DNA of 39,325 nt from Acetonema longum DSM 6540 (GTDB lineage: Bacteria > Bacillota > Negativicutes > Sporomusales > Acetonemataceae): positions 1 to 39,325 of the forward strand of contig NZ_AFGF01000025.1 in the NCBI RefSeq assembly GCF_000219125.1. Reading direction: 5' to 3'. Both the position numbers and the translations under genes were made by a program. The notes below the pieces were generated by a model. That model ran no database searches. It was not told the DNA's origin and saw only the letters and a program-made list of their open reading frames with translations. Below are positions 1 through 7,950 of the stretch, one piece after another. Each line of letters starts with the position of its first letter. Positions within the stretch are counted from its first letter, which is position 1.

Positions 1-1278
1 ATCCTGGCGTCCCTGGCATTCTTCACCGGCGCCTTTGGCATTTTTAAGTCCATGGCCGTAAGCGTGCCCGGCTGGTCCACTGATTTTGGCAAGGTAGCGG
101 TCGCTTTGGTCGAAAGCTTCGGCGGCATCGTAACCCTGTTCTTTTTCTTCGGGGCAACATTCACTGTAGGCGCAAAAATAATGGGTTTCAACGTGCCAAA
201 GTATGTACAGGGTTTTATCGTATTGTTCATCTTGTCCGTCCTTATCACTATTTTGGGTTCTAATCAATATATGAAGCAATATCAGTTGGAAACCCCGCTG
301 CTGGCATTGGTCTTCGGCATGGTTGTCAGCAACCTGATGCCGCTTCCGGGCTGGTTCAAAGAAGCGTTAAGGACTGAATATTATGTAAAAACCGGGATCA
401 TTCTGATGGGCGCTACTCTGCCGTTTACGATTATCATGTCGGCGGGCCCGCTAGCCATCCTCCAGGCAACTATTGTTTCGGTCACGACTTTCTTCTCCAT
501 TTATCTGGCCGCTACTCGCCTGTTTAAGTTAGATCCGCGGTTTGGCGCCACTCTGGGCGCAGGAGGTTCTATTTGCGGCGTATCCGGCTCGATTGCGGTG
601 GGGGGCGCCTGCAGGGCGGAAAAAGAGCACGTGTCCATTGCCATTTCAATGGTGGTAATCTGGGCGGTGATCATGATCGCCGTATTGCCCGGCTTTGCCC
701 ATAAACTGGGCATGGAGCCAGGGCCGGCCGGCGCCTGGATCGGCACATCTGAGTTTGCCGATGCGGCGGGGTTCGCTGCAGCGGAACAGTATAACGCCAT
801 CGCTGGCGTCAGCGGTGATACAGCAGTTAAAACCTTTACCCTGATGAAGGTGGTCGGCCGGGATATGTTTGTCGGCCTTTGGGCTTTGATGGTGGCGATC
901 CTGTCGGTTACCGTCTGGGAGAAAAAGAGCCTGGCCGAGTCGGAACGGGTGGACTATGGTGAAGTTTGGCGCCGTTTTCCTAAATTTGTAATGGGTTTCT
1001 TTGCCGCCTCAATCCTCACAACTCTGATCATCGCCGCTTTAGACCCCAAAACCGCCGGAACCTACTCCAAAGATGTCCTGGGAGTCGTTAAAAATTTGCG
1101 GGGCTGGACCTTTACCTGGACCTTCCTCAGCATCGGTTTCACCACCCGCTTCCGGGAACTCACCAACTTTGGCTGGAAACCCCTGGCTGCTTTTGCTATC
1201 GGGGTTCTCATCAATGTTCCCCTGGGGTATTGGCTGTCGAATGTGGTGTTTGTTGACTATTGGATGGGCGTGAAATAA
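1..1278 (+). CDS. YeiH-family putative sulfate/sulfite exporter (5'-truncated)
   Basis: The reading frame is open from the first base of the window, so the gene starts upstream; 425 residues are present. The protein is highly hydrophobic with about ten membrane segments. A glycine-rich stretch with GAGGSICGVSGSIAVGG near residues 185-200 matches the signature region of the UPF0324/YeiH family (Cons_hypoth698), annotated as putative sulfate exporters; homologues sit beside sulfonate or sulfite metabolism genes. A role in exporting sulfite/sulfate or a related anion from the cytoplasm is family-based inference. The ATG at 52 lies inside the membrane domain and is probably internal. The neighbouring dsr operon supports a link to sulfur oxyanions. 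A hairpin follows the stop codon, so it is likely the last gene of its own transcript. Confidence 0.85.
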   Translation: MLASLAFFTGAFGIFKSMAVSVPGWSTDFGKVAVALVESFGGIVTLFFFFGATFTVGAKIMGFNVPKYVQGFIVLFILSVLITILGSNQYMKQYQLETPLLALVFGMVVSNLMPLPGWFKEALRTEYYVKTGIILMGATLPFTIIMSAGPLAILQATIVSVTTFFSIYLAATRLFKLDPRFGATLGAGGSICGVSGSIAVGGACRAEKEHVSIAISMVVIWAVIMIAVLPGFAHKLGMEPGPAGAWIGTSEFADAAGFAAAEQYNAIAGVSGDTAVKTFTLMKVVGRDMFVGLWALMVAILSVTVWEKKSLAESERVDYGEVWRRFPKFVMGFFAASILTTLIIAALDPKTAGTYSKDVLGVVKNLRGWTFTWTFLSIGFTTRFRELTNFGWKPLAAFAIGVLINVPLGYWLSNVVFVDYWMGVK

Positions 1279-1300
1279 AATCTCCTACATCCCCCACATG

Positions 1301-1346
1301 GCAGGAAAGAATGGCCGGACCTGCAAGTCTGGCCCGACTTTTCTGC
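1301..1346 (+). terminator. Nested hairpin, probable terminator after the exporter gene
   Basis: Two stacked stems pair almost fully: GCAGGAAAG (1301-1309) with CTTTTCTGC (1338-1346), and GGCCGGAC (1313-1320) with GTCTGGCC (1327-1334), each with one G-U pair and separated by three unpaired bases per side. The loop is six bases. The T-run after it is poor, so termination is probable but the element may also protect the mRNA end. Confidence 0.6.
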
Positions 1347-1400
1347 TATTTCAATACATGTACCCTATATAAAAAAATGGATGATAAAAGGAGGATGGCG

Positions 1401-1751
1401 ATGCCAAGCCTGCATAATCATCAGACAACGCCGGTGGTCACTCATTTAACCAGAGTTTGTCTCAACCTGCCACCGGCAGAAGACTGGCATAAAGCAAAGG
1501 GGGCTCCTTTGACGCCGGACCAGGTCAGGCAGACGGGCAAACTGATGCAGGCGCGGATGGCGCGGGCAGCAGCCATGATGGAAGTAATGGCTGCTCTGGG
1601 GTTTGATTTTGAATCCGGCAAGAATGCGATTTTATGCTACTCCAACACTACGGAAGCGTATGAAATAAAACGAGCGCTGCGGCAGGCCGGCTTTCAGGAC
1701 CGCGAGTTTCAAATCGTCCTGGAGTATACCCGGGGCTGGGGCATGCTGTAG
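1401..1751 (+). CDS. Hypothetical protein, 116 aa, first gene of the dsr-like operon
   Basis: A soluble protein of 116 residues, not recognised. The ATG at 1401 is chosen because AAAGGAGG (1387-1394) lies six bases upstream; an in-frame ATG at 1395 abuts that site and upstream in-frame starts lack one. The middle is rich in Met, Ala and Arg and should form an amphipathic helix (around residues 45-75); the C-terminal half contains a single Cys and a segment resembling a small alpha/beta domain. There is no signal peptide, membrane segment or metal motif. It ends 23 bases before the cytochrome b-like gene and is read in the same direction, so it is probably co-transcribed with the electron-transfer genes. 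Its function is unknown. Confidence 0.65.
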   Translation: MPSLHNHQTTPVVTHLTRVCLNLPPAEDWHKAKGAPLTPDQVRQTGKLMQARMARAAAMMEVMAALGFDFESGKNAILCYSNTTEAYEIKRALRQAGFQDREFQIVLEYTRGWGML

Positions 1752-1774
1752 TCTCAGACGCAGGAGGTGCTTTT

Positions 1775-2692
1775 GTGTATTCGATGAGTTGGTGGGCTGC
1801 CGGACCAATGGTCTATGCCGCGATCCTGATCTGTTTGATTGCAACTGGGTGCAAACTGGCGTTTTACGCCGGAATGCCGCGCCATTTGCGGTGGGATTTG
1901 TATCCGATACCGCATCAGGGGCCGATCGGGTCAAAATATCAGAAACAGGATTTTCATTCCCGCAAACCGCCGATTTTCCCCCGATATGAACTGATGGCCA
2001 TGCTGCGGGAAATGGTCTGGATTCAAAAAGCCTTTGTTCATAATCGGAGATTATGGACCGGGTCCTTTCCCCTGCATATCGGGATCTATTTATGTGCTGC
2101 CTGGGTTGTACTGCTGATTGTTGGCGCCTGGGCAATCTCCGCCGGTCAGCCTGTGTCAGGCTGGACCGCTTTGCTTCAGGGATTGACTCAGGTGACCGGA
2201 GCGGCTGGGCTGTCAGCCGGTTTGTCCGGCAGCCTTTACCTGCTGCGGCTGCGCCTGGGGGATCAGGGGCTGCGGCAAATGTCCGATCCTGTTTTGTATG
2301 CCCAGCTGGGAATTATGATCCTGCTGTTCGGTTCAGGCCTGACCGCCTGGCTGACAGTTGATCGGTCTTTTATTTTAATCAGAGAGCATATTGGCTCCTT
2401 GCTCAGGCTCCGTCCCGCTGTCACTCATCCTTTGATTGCCTGGGAAATGCTGATCTTCAGCTTGTTTCTTCTGGTGCTGCCCTTTAGCCGGATGATGCAT
2501 TATGCCGCCAAATACTTTCTTTATCACCGGATCATGTGGGATGATGAACCCATACAGCCGGGCAGCCCGTTAGAACAGAACGTATCATCCTCTCTGCACG
2601 GTCAGGTCAGCTGGTCTGCTCCCCATGTCAAACGGTGGGGGAACTGGCTGGAACAAGCGGCGGGAGCCCGGGAGGAAGGGGACGGCAAATGA
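1775..2692 (+). CDS. NarI/DsrM-like membrane cytochrome b subunit (M')
   Basis: A 305-residue integral membrane protein with five or six helices, resembling the respiratory nitrate reductase gamma / DsrM family, which binds haem b and exchanges electrons with menaquinone. Histidines suited to haem ligation lie in the helices around PLHIGIYL and near the C-terminal SRMMHYAAKY segment. The GTG start at 1775 is chosen from AGGAGG at 1762-1767. The stop codon overlaps the ATG of the next gene (ATGA), so the two are translationally coupled and should form a cytochrome b / Fe-S pair analogous to DsrM-DsrK. It is distinct from the second, more typical DsrM at 9138-10130. Assignment to a specific named complex is not possible from sequence alone. 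Confidence 0.8.
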   Translation: MYSMSWWAAGPMVYAAILICLIATGCKLAFYAGMPRHLRWDLYPIPHQGPIGSKYQKQDFHSRKPPIFPRYELMAMLREMVWIQKAFVHNRRLWTGSFPLHIGIYLCAAWVVLLIVGAWAISAGQPVSGWTALLQGLTQVTGAAGLSAGLSGSLYLLRLRLGDQGLRQMSDPVLYAQLGIMILLFGSGLTAWLTVDRSFILIREHIGSLLRLRPAVTHPLIAWEMLIFSLFLLVLPFSRMMHYAAKYFLYHRIMWDDEPIQPGSPLEQNVSSSLHGQVSWSAPHVKRWGNWLEQAAGAREEGDGK

Positions 2693-4317
2693 CAATGACA
2701 TCGCAAGAAAAAGCAAAGCCAATCAAAATCGGCGACATCGGAACTGCGTGTGAAGTGCTCTGCCCTTTGACCCCGGCGGATTTGCCGCCTCTGGCCGGCG
2801 AGGAGCCGGAAGAAGCTTTCAAAGCCGTAAAGACCGGGGTCAGGGAAAAGTATGATTATTCTCTGGACGGATTTTCCGGGCTGAACCTGCCTGTGCCCCA
2901 GAGCCGGGAGGAAGAAGATGCGATTGTTCGGTCCTTCCTGAGGGGCCTGGAGAAGTTGTTCAGCCGTGAAAATAACTGGGGGTTTCTCCAGCCTACCACC
3001 TTAAGCACCGAGTATTGCATGCAGTGCAATACCTGTAATGACGCCTGTCCGATCTATCTGGAAAGCGGCAGGCAGGATATTTACCGTCCAAACTACCGTT
3101 CGGAAGTGCTGCGGCGCATCCGGCGCCGGTATTTTACACCGGCCGGTCGTTTGTTGGGGAAGTGGGCCGGCGCTGATGTGGAGCTGAACTGGCGGGTCGT
3201 ATACCGTCTGGCTGAGCTGGCTTACCGCTGCAGCCTGTGCCGGCGCTGCGCCTCTGTCTGCCCGGTGGGTGTGGACAATGCCCTGCTGGCCAGGGAACTG
3301 CGTAAAGTGTTCAGCCAGGAAATGGGGATCGCACCGGAGGCCATCCACAAAGCCGGCACGGTGCAGCATCTGAAAACCGGTTCCACTACCGGCATGATGC
3401 CGCCGGCTTTTCGCGACACCATTGAATTTATCGAAGATCTCATCGAAGAAAGGACCGGACGGCGGATCACCATACCGGTCGATAAAAAAAATGCCGATAT
3501 TTTGCTGATCCACAATGCGGGCGAATACCTGGCCTGGCCGGAAAATCCGGCGGCATTCGCCATTTTGTTTGACGCTGCCGGCATTAACTGGACCCTGTCC
3601 AGCGAAGCCATGGGCTATGAGGGAGTCAATTACGGGGTCTGGTATGACGATATTCAGTTTGCCCGGATTATTGCCGCTCAGGTGAAAGCAGCCAAGAATC
3701 TGGGTGCGGGCAAAATTGTCGTGGGCGAGTGCGGCCACGCCGCCAAGGGGTTATTGTGCATTGCCGATCGATTATTGACAGGAGACCTGTCCATACTCCG
3801 GGAAAGCTGCCTGCCGCTCTTAGAGTCGATTGTCACCGGCGGCGCGATAAAATTTGACCCCAGCCGCAACGATTTTCCCGTTACGCTGCATGATCCCTGC
3901 AATATCGTCAGGTTATTGGGCATTGTTTCGCCCCAGCGCAACATTCTCAGTAAAATCCTGCCGTCAGGACGCTTCCGGGAAATGCCTCAGGCCGGTATCG
4001 AAAATTACTGCTGCGGCGGCGGCAGCGGTTTTGCCATTATGAATTCACAGAACTTCCCGGAATGGCGCAACCAAGTGGCCGGCAGGCGCAAGGCGCGGCA
4101 GGTGCTGGAGACTTTTGCCGATTGCCTGGACCCGGCCATTCCCAAATACTACTGTGCCCCCTGCTCCAACTGCAAAGGTTCGGCCCGGGATATACTGCAG
4201 CAGCATTATGGCTTTAAGGAGAAATATAATATTCATTACGGCGGCCTGGTGGAGCTGATAGTCAATGCCATGCCGGGTCTGCCGCAGCCGTATATCAGTT
4301 GGGACGAAGAATTTTAA
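2689..4317 (+). CDS. DsrK/HdrD-like Fe-S electron-transfer protein (K')
   Basis: A 542-residue soluble protein of the heterodisulfide-reductase D / DsrK type. Two [4Fe-4S] motifs are visible: C110, C113, C116, C120 followed by Pro, and C181, C184, C187, C191 followed by Pro. A CCG-type domain follows, with a DPCN motif and C441-C442-GGG; in this family such cysteines bind the non-cubane [4Fe-4S] cluster that handles thiol/disulfide substrates. The ATG at 2689 overlaps the stop of the cytochrome gene and has GGAGGAAGGGG upstream; longer in-frame starts lie in that upstream gene. With its partner it should pass electrons between the quinone pool and a cytoplasmic thiol/disulfide or Fe-S acceptor. 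It is a paralogue of the dsrK at 5059-6675. A strong palindrome begins directly after its stop. Confidence 0.88.
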   Translation: MTMTSQEKAKPIKIGDIGTACEVLCPLTPADLPPLAGEEPEEAFKAVKTGVREKYDYSLDGFSGLNLPVPQSREEEDAIVRSFLRGLEKLFSRENNWGFLQPTTLSTEYCMQCNTCNDACPIYLESGRQDIYRPNYRSEVLRRIRRRYFTPAGRLLGKWAGADVELNWRVVYRLAELAYRCSLCRRCASVCPVGVDNALLARELRKVFSQEMGIAPEAIHKAGTVQHLKTGSTTGMMPPAFRDTIEFIEDLIEERTGRRITIPVDKKNADILLIHNAGEYLAWPENPAAFAILFDAAGINWTLSSEAMGYEGVNYGVWYDDIQFARIIAAQVKAAKNLGAGKIVVGECGHAAKGLLCIADRLLTGDLSILRESCLPLLESIVTGGAIKFDPSRNDFPVTLHDPCNIVRLLGIVSPQRNILSKILPSGRFREMPQAGIENYCCGGGSGFAIMNSQNFPEWRNQVAGRRKARQVLETFADCLDPAIPKYYCAPCSNCKGSARDILQQHYGFKEKYNIHYGGLVELIVNAMPGLPQPYISWDEEF

Positions 4318-4445
4318 CGGGACCGTTGAAAAAGGTCCATCTGCGTTGATGCTCCTGCGGGCGTGCGTTCGACGTACCCTGCAAACGTACAGTCTCACGC
4401 ACGTCCTCGTCGAGCCTAGCATCTGAACCCTTTTGAACGGTCCCG
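4318..4445 (+). repeat. 128-bp imperfect palindrome between the M'K' pair and the dsrKJOPM block
   Basis: The outer ends are perfectly complementary over ten bases: CGGGACCGTT (4318-4327) and AACGGTCCCG (4436-4445). Complementarity continues inward with mismatches, including AAAA/TTTT, GG/CC, CGTGCGT near 4362 against ACGCACG near 4397, and GTAC either side of the centre. It starts at the base after the K' stop codon. It resembles a dispersed non-coding repeat of the REP/MITE kind, or a long RNA hairpin that ends or processes the transcript. No open frame or transposase is present. Confidence 0.8.
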
Positions 4446-4493
4446 GATTCGAGGCGGTAGATGAGTTTTCAATACATGAAGGAGGCAAGAACT

Positions 4494-5075
4494 GTGGGTA
4501 ATCCGGAATGTTTGCGGGAATGGCTCAAGAAAAACAGGGATGCCCTGTTAAAGGACTGGCTGATCTGTTGTTTTGAAGTCTATCCGACCGGGACCGCCGG
4601 CTTTATGCGGGGGTCTGCCGGCAGCTTCGCCAATCCGGTGGGCAGCCGCACCTGTCAAAGCATTGCAACATTATACGACGGCCTTGTGGAGAACGTCGAT
4701 ACGGAAAAGTTGAGGGATTCTTTAGATTTGATTTTGCGGATACGGGCGGTGCAGGACGTGAAGCCGTCTCAGGCCATAGCTTTTATTCCCGGGCTGCGGC
4801 ATATTTTGCAGTCCAATCTGATTACAGCCAAAAACGCCGGCGTCATCCAACAGGATTGGCCGGCTGCGGAGCTATGGCTGGAGCGGCTGATATTGCTGGC
4901 CTTTGACGTATATCAGGCATGCCGGGAAAATTTGCATCAAATCCAACTGGCAGCCTTGACCAAACGCTGTCAAACCATAGAGCGCATGATACTGGCCGCA
5001 GGTGACGGTGATGTGCCAGAGCGGGATCTGGCGAATACTGAGCGGGAGAGGTGTGAATATGGCAAAACTCCCTAA
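4494..5075 (+). CDS. RsbRD_N-domain protein of the dsr operon
   Basis: A 193-residue, mostly helical soluble protein with the layout of the RsbRD N-terminal domain family (related to the sensor half of RsbR/RsbT co-antagonists), without the STAS domain that those proteins carry at the C-terminus. Such stand-alone proteins are known beside dsrMKJOP genes in sulfate-reducing bacteria; their role is not established and ligand sensing is inference. GTG 4494 is chosen because AAGGAGG (4479-4485) lies eight bases upstream; ATG 4461 is an alternative. It contains the conserved pattern of acidic and aromatic residues in amphipathic helices and a Cys pair (ICCFE) near residue 24. The 3' end overlaps dsrK by 17 bases, so the two are coupled. 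Confidence 0.75.
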   Translation: MGNPECLREWLKKNRDALLKDWLICCFEVYPTGTAGFMRGSAGSFANPVGSRTCQSIATLYDGLVENVDTEKLRDSLDLILRIRAVQDVKPSQAIAFIPGLRHILQSNLITAKNAGVIQQDWPAAELWLERLILLAFDVYQACRENLHQIQLAALTKRCQTIERMILAAGDGDVPERDLANTERERCEYGKTP

Positions 5076-6675
5076 ACCGGAAGAACTCATACAAGTGGAT
5101 CATAGACCACCAAAATCCAACTGGATGGATACTCCGGTTCATTTTAAACCGGGCACCTGGCTGTATGCCGGGAAGGCGGAAAGCCTGCAGACCGTAGGTT
5201 TGGCCAATCCTCGCAAATGGTCTCCCGAGGATGCGGACTGGAAACTGCCGGAAGATTGGCGGGAAATCATCCTGGAAGGACTGCGGGAAAGGTTGAACAA
5301 ATACCGTTCTTTACAGTTGTTTATGGATATTTGCGTCCGCTGCGGCGCCTGCGCCGACAAATGCCATTTCTATATCGGCTCGGGGGACCCCAAGAACATG
5401 CCGGTGTTGCGGGCGGAATTGCTGCGCTCGGTCTACCGGCGGGATTTTACCGCCGCCGGCAGGCTGCTGGGACGGTTGGCCGGCGCCAGGGAACTGACGG
5501 TGGATGTGATCAAAGAATGGTTCTATTATTTTTACCAGTGCACCGAATGCCGGCGATGTTCGGTTTTTTGTCCCTATGGCATTGACACGGCGGAAATCAC
5601 TATGATCGGACGGGAACTGCTCAACCTGATCGGGGTGAATATCGACTGGGTGGCAACGCCGGTGGCCAACTGCTACATGAAAGGCAACCACTTAGGCATA
5701 CAGCCTCATGGCCTGGTGGATTCCATGGATTTTCTGACCGAGAATATCCGGGATATCACCGGCATCACCATTGCGCCGGCCTTCAATCGCAAAGGCGCCG
5801 AAATCCTGTATGTACCGCCCTCCGGCGATGTGTTTGCCGATCCCGGCACTTATGGCCTGATGGGGCAGCTGATGCTGTTTCACGAGATCGGCCTGGATTA
5901 CACCTTGAGCACCTATGCCTCGGAAGGCGGCAATTTCGGCTTGTTTACCTCCCATGAAATGATGCAGCGTCTCAATGCCAAAATTTACGCCGAAGCCAAG
6001 CGACTGGGGGTAAAATGGATTCTGGGCGGCGAGTGCGGCCATATGTGGCGGGTGATTCATCAGTATATGGACACCATGAACGGTCCGGCGGACTTCCTGT
6101 CTACCCCTGTGTCGCCTGTGACCGGTACGGTATTTGAACATGCCCGGTCCACCAAAATGATTCATGTGGCGGAGTTTACCGCCGACCTGATCAAACATAA
6201 CAAGGTCACCCTGGACCCCAGCCGCAACGATTCACTGAAAGTCACTTTCCATGATTCCTGCAATCCGGCCCGGTCGGTAGGTCTCTTGGAAGAGCCCCGC
6301 TACATTCTGAAGAATGTCTGCCGCAATTTTTATGAAATGCCTGACGAGACTATCCGGGAAAAAACCTTCTGCTGTGGCGGCGGCGCCGGCCTGGGCGCCG
6401 ATGAAAACATGGAGATGCGGATGCGGGGCGGACTGCCCCGGGCCAATGCCGTACAATATGTCCGGGACCGGCATGGCGTCAACATGCTGGCCTGCATCTG
6501 CGCCATTGACCGGGCTACTCTGCCGCCGCTGATGAACTATTGGGTCTCTGATGTGGAGGTATGCAGCCTGCATGAGCTGGTGGGCAATGCCCTGGTGATG
6601 ACCGGCGAGGCAAACCGGGTCATGAATCTCCGGTTTGAACCTTTAGCCGGAGCGGAAGGTGCGCAAGATGCATAA
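5059..6675 (+). CDS. dsrK: DsrK, Fe-S subunit of the DsrMKJOP complex
   Basis: A 538-residue cytoplasmic-face protein. It has two [4Fe-4S] motifs (C92, C95, C98, C102 and C161, C164, C167, C171) and a CCG domain with C438-C439-GGGAGLG preceded by SCNPARS; the CCG cysteines are expected to hold the catalytic non-cubane cluster as in HdrB/HdrD. DsrK takes electrons from DsrM and is thought to reduce the DsrC trisulfide/disulfide in sulfite-reducing organisms. ATG 5059 has a GGGAGAGG site upstream and lies inside the end of the RsbRD_N gene. It is followed, with a stop/start overlap of eight bases, by dsrJ. Compared with the K' paralogue the same cysteine layout is kept but the flanking sequence differs widely. 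Confidence in DsrK is high because J, O, P and M follow. Confidence 0.93.
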   Translation: MAKLPKPEELIQVDHRPPKSNWMDTPVHFKPGTWLYAGKAESLQTVGLANPRKWSPEDADWKLPEDWREIILEGLRERLNKYRSLQLFMDICVRCGACADKCHFYIGSGDPKNMPVLRAELLRSVYRRDFTAAGRLLGRLAGARELTVDVIKEWFYYFYQCTECRRCSVFCPYGIDTAEITMIGRELLNLIGVNIDWVATPVANCYMKGNHLGIQPHGLVDSMDFLTENIRDITGITIAPAFNRKGAEILYVPPSGDVFADPGTYGLMGQLMLFHEIGLDYTLSTYASEGGNFGLFTSHEMMQRLNAKIYAEAKRLGVKWILGGECGHMWRVIHQYMDTMNGPADFLSTPVSPVTGTVFEHARSTKMIHVAEFTADLIKHNKVTLDPSRNDSLKVTFHDSCNPARSVGLLEEPRYILKNVCRNFYEMPDETIREKTFCCGGGAGLGADENMEMRMRGGLPRANAVQYVRDRHGVNMLACICAIDRATLPPLMNYWVSDVEVCSLHELVGNALVMTGEANRVMNLRFEPLAGAEGAQDA

Positions 6676-7069
6676 GGCGCGCTATGTAATCATCGCCCTG
6701 GCCCTGTTTGTACTGGCGGCAACCGCGCCCTTCTGGTATAACGCCGTCAGTTCCCGGCCCCAGCCGGTCCTGAGCCTGCATACGCCGGCGATCAACCAGC
6801 TGACGGCCAAACAGTGTATTGAAGACGGCGAATTTATGCGCAAAAATCACATGAAGCTGCTGCGGGAATGGAAAGAACAGTCCGTGCGCCAGGGACAGAC
6901 CGTGTATGTGGCCAAAGACGGCAGATTGTATCCCATGAGTCTGGAAAAAAACTGCCTGTCCTGCCACAGCAATAAACAGGAGTTTTGCGATTCCTGTCAC
7001 AGTTTCGCCGGCATTGACACTCCTAATTGCTGGAGCTGCCATGCGGCGCCCAAGGGGGAGCAACCATGA
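6668..7069 (+). CDS. dsrJ: DsrJ, triheme c-type cytochrome
   Basis: A 133-residue protein anchored by an N-terminal hydrophobic segment (residues 6-24). Three c-haem motifs are present: C96-x2-C99-H100, C107-x2-C110-H111 and C121-x2-C124-H125. Cys50, in a CIEDGEFMRKNH context followed by a conserved helix, corresponds to the region that in DsrJ supplies the unusual cysteine ligand to one haem. The protein faces the periplasm and is the redox subunit on that side of the complex. ATG 6668 is preferred to GTG 6659 because GGAAGG precedes it at good distance. It overlaps dsrK by eight bases and dsrO by four. Length and motif count match the family. Confidence 0.93.
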   Translation: MHKARYVIIALALFVLAATAPFWYNAVSSRPQPVLSLHTPAINQLTAKQCIEDGEFMRKNHMKLLREWKEQSVRQGQTVYVAKDGRLYPMSLEKNCLSCHSNKQEFCDSCHSFAGIDTPNCWSCHAAPKGEQP

Positions 7070-7824
7070 GTTCCATGAAACTTAGCCGCAAAGAATTCCT
7101 CCGGCTCAGCGGCCTGTGCCTGGCCGGTCTGGGCGCATTGCCTTTAGTCCGGGGCTGGGCTCAGGGGGACCAAACCGCCGGGCCTGCGGCAAAACGCTGG
7201 GCTATGGCTGTGGACACAAGCAAATGCCGCCCAGGCTGTACCGACTGCATGCTTGCCTGCCATTCATTGCATAATGTGCCGCAGATTCCGAACGCTAACC
7301 ATGAAGTGAAATGGATCTGGCCGGAAGGATATGATCGGGCCTTTGCCGGTGAAACCCATGACTGCATGAATGCCCAGACCAAGCAGCGCCAGGTGATAGT
7401 TCTCTGCAACCATTGCGACAATCCCGCCTGCGTCCGGGTTTGTCCGACCCAGGCGACCTTCAAGCGGGCCGACGGCATTGTCATGATGGATTACCACCGC
7501 TGTACCGGCTGTCGCTATTGTATGGCCGCCTGCCCTTACGGCGCCAGAAGCTTCAATTTTGTGGAGCCCCGCCAGTATCTGGCGGAAATTCGCGGTTCCT
7601 ATCCCACCCGGACCAAAGGGGTGGTGGAAAAATGCAATTTTTGCAGCGAACGGCTGGCCGTAGGCCTTATGCCGGCCTGCGTGGAGGCCTGCAAGCATCA
7701 GGCGCTGATTTTCGGCGACCGCAATGACCCGGATTCACCCCTGCGGCAGGTACTGCAGGATAAGTACAGCATCCGGCGTAAAGAAAAGCTCGGCGCGCAG
7801 CCGAATGTTTTCTATCTGGTGTAA
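7066..7824 (+). CDS. dsrO: DsrO, periplasmic ferredoxin-like Fe-S subunit
   Basis: A 252-residue protein with four cysteine groups typical of DmsB/NrfC-type subunits: C54, C58, C61, C65; C114, C117, C122, C126; C146, C149, C152, C156; and C190, C193, C205, C209. These can bind up to four cubane clusters. The N-terminus has an SRKEFLRLSG stretch followed by a hydrophobic run ending near a WAQ site: a twin-arginine-like signal with Lys in place of the second Arg, in agreement with DsrO being exported by Tat. ATG 7066 overlaps the dsrJ stop and has GGGGGAG upstream. It should pass electrons between DsrJ and the membrane subunit DsrP. A 126-base gap with a strong hairpin separates it from dsrP. 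Confidence 0.92.
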   Translation: MSSMKLSRKEFLRLSGLCLAGLGALPLVRGWAQGDQTAGPAAKRWAMAVDTSKCRPGCTDCMLACHSLHNVPQIPNANHEVKWIWPEGYDRAFAGETHDCMNAQTKQRQVIVLCNHCDNPACVRVCPTQATFKRADGIVMMDYHRCTGCRYCMAACPYGARSFNFVEPRQYLAEIRGSYPTRTKGVVEKCNFCSERLAVGLMPACVEACKHQALIFGDRNDPDSPLRQVLQDKYSIRRKEKLGAQPNVFYLV

Positions 7825-7831
7825 AGAAGCC

Positions 7832-7928
7832 AGGAAAGTAGACGCATTTCGGCTTTGTGGCAGGTGCAGATCATTGGTTTTACCCGAAACGCGCCTTACT
7901 TTCCTACTGCTTCGCGATACTTTGTATC
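7832..7928 (+). repeat. Intercistronic hairpins between dsrO and dsrP
   Basis: An inverted repeat has arms at 7832-7852 and 7884-7905, pairing at about 19 of 22 positions with one bulge and a 31-base loop; its outer part AGGAAAGTA/TACTTTCCT is perfect. A second, small perfect hairpin GATAC-TTT-GTATC (7916-7928) sits just before the dsrP ribosome binding site. No T-run follows, so mRNA processing, stability or translation control of the downstream membrane genes is more likely than termination. Confidence 0.65.
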
Positions 7929-7950
7929 ACTTAGGGGGAGGACGCAAGAT

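Noticed and set aside
1260-1400. A longer form of the 116-residue hypothetical protein starting inside the exporter gene
   Set aside because: It would cross the hairpin terminator, and no ribosome binding site precedes the upstream ATG; AAAGGAGG fits the 1401 start.
4318-4445. Insertion sequence or tRNA in the palindrome
   Set aside because: There is no transposase frame, no target duplication that I can see, and no cloverleaf; only extended self-complementarity.
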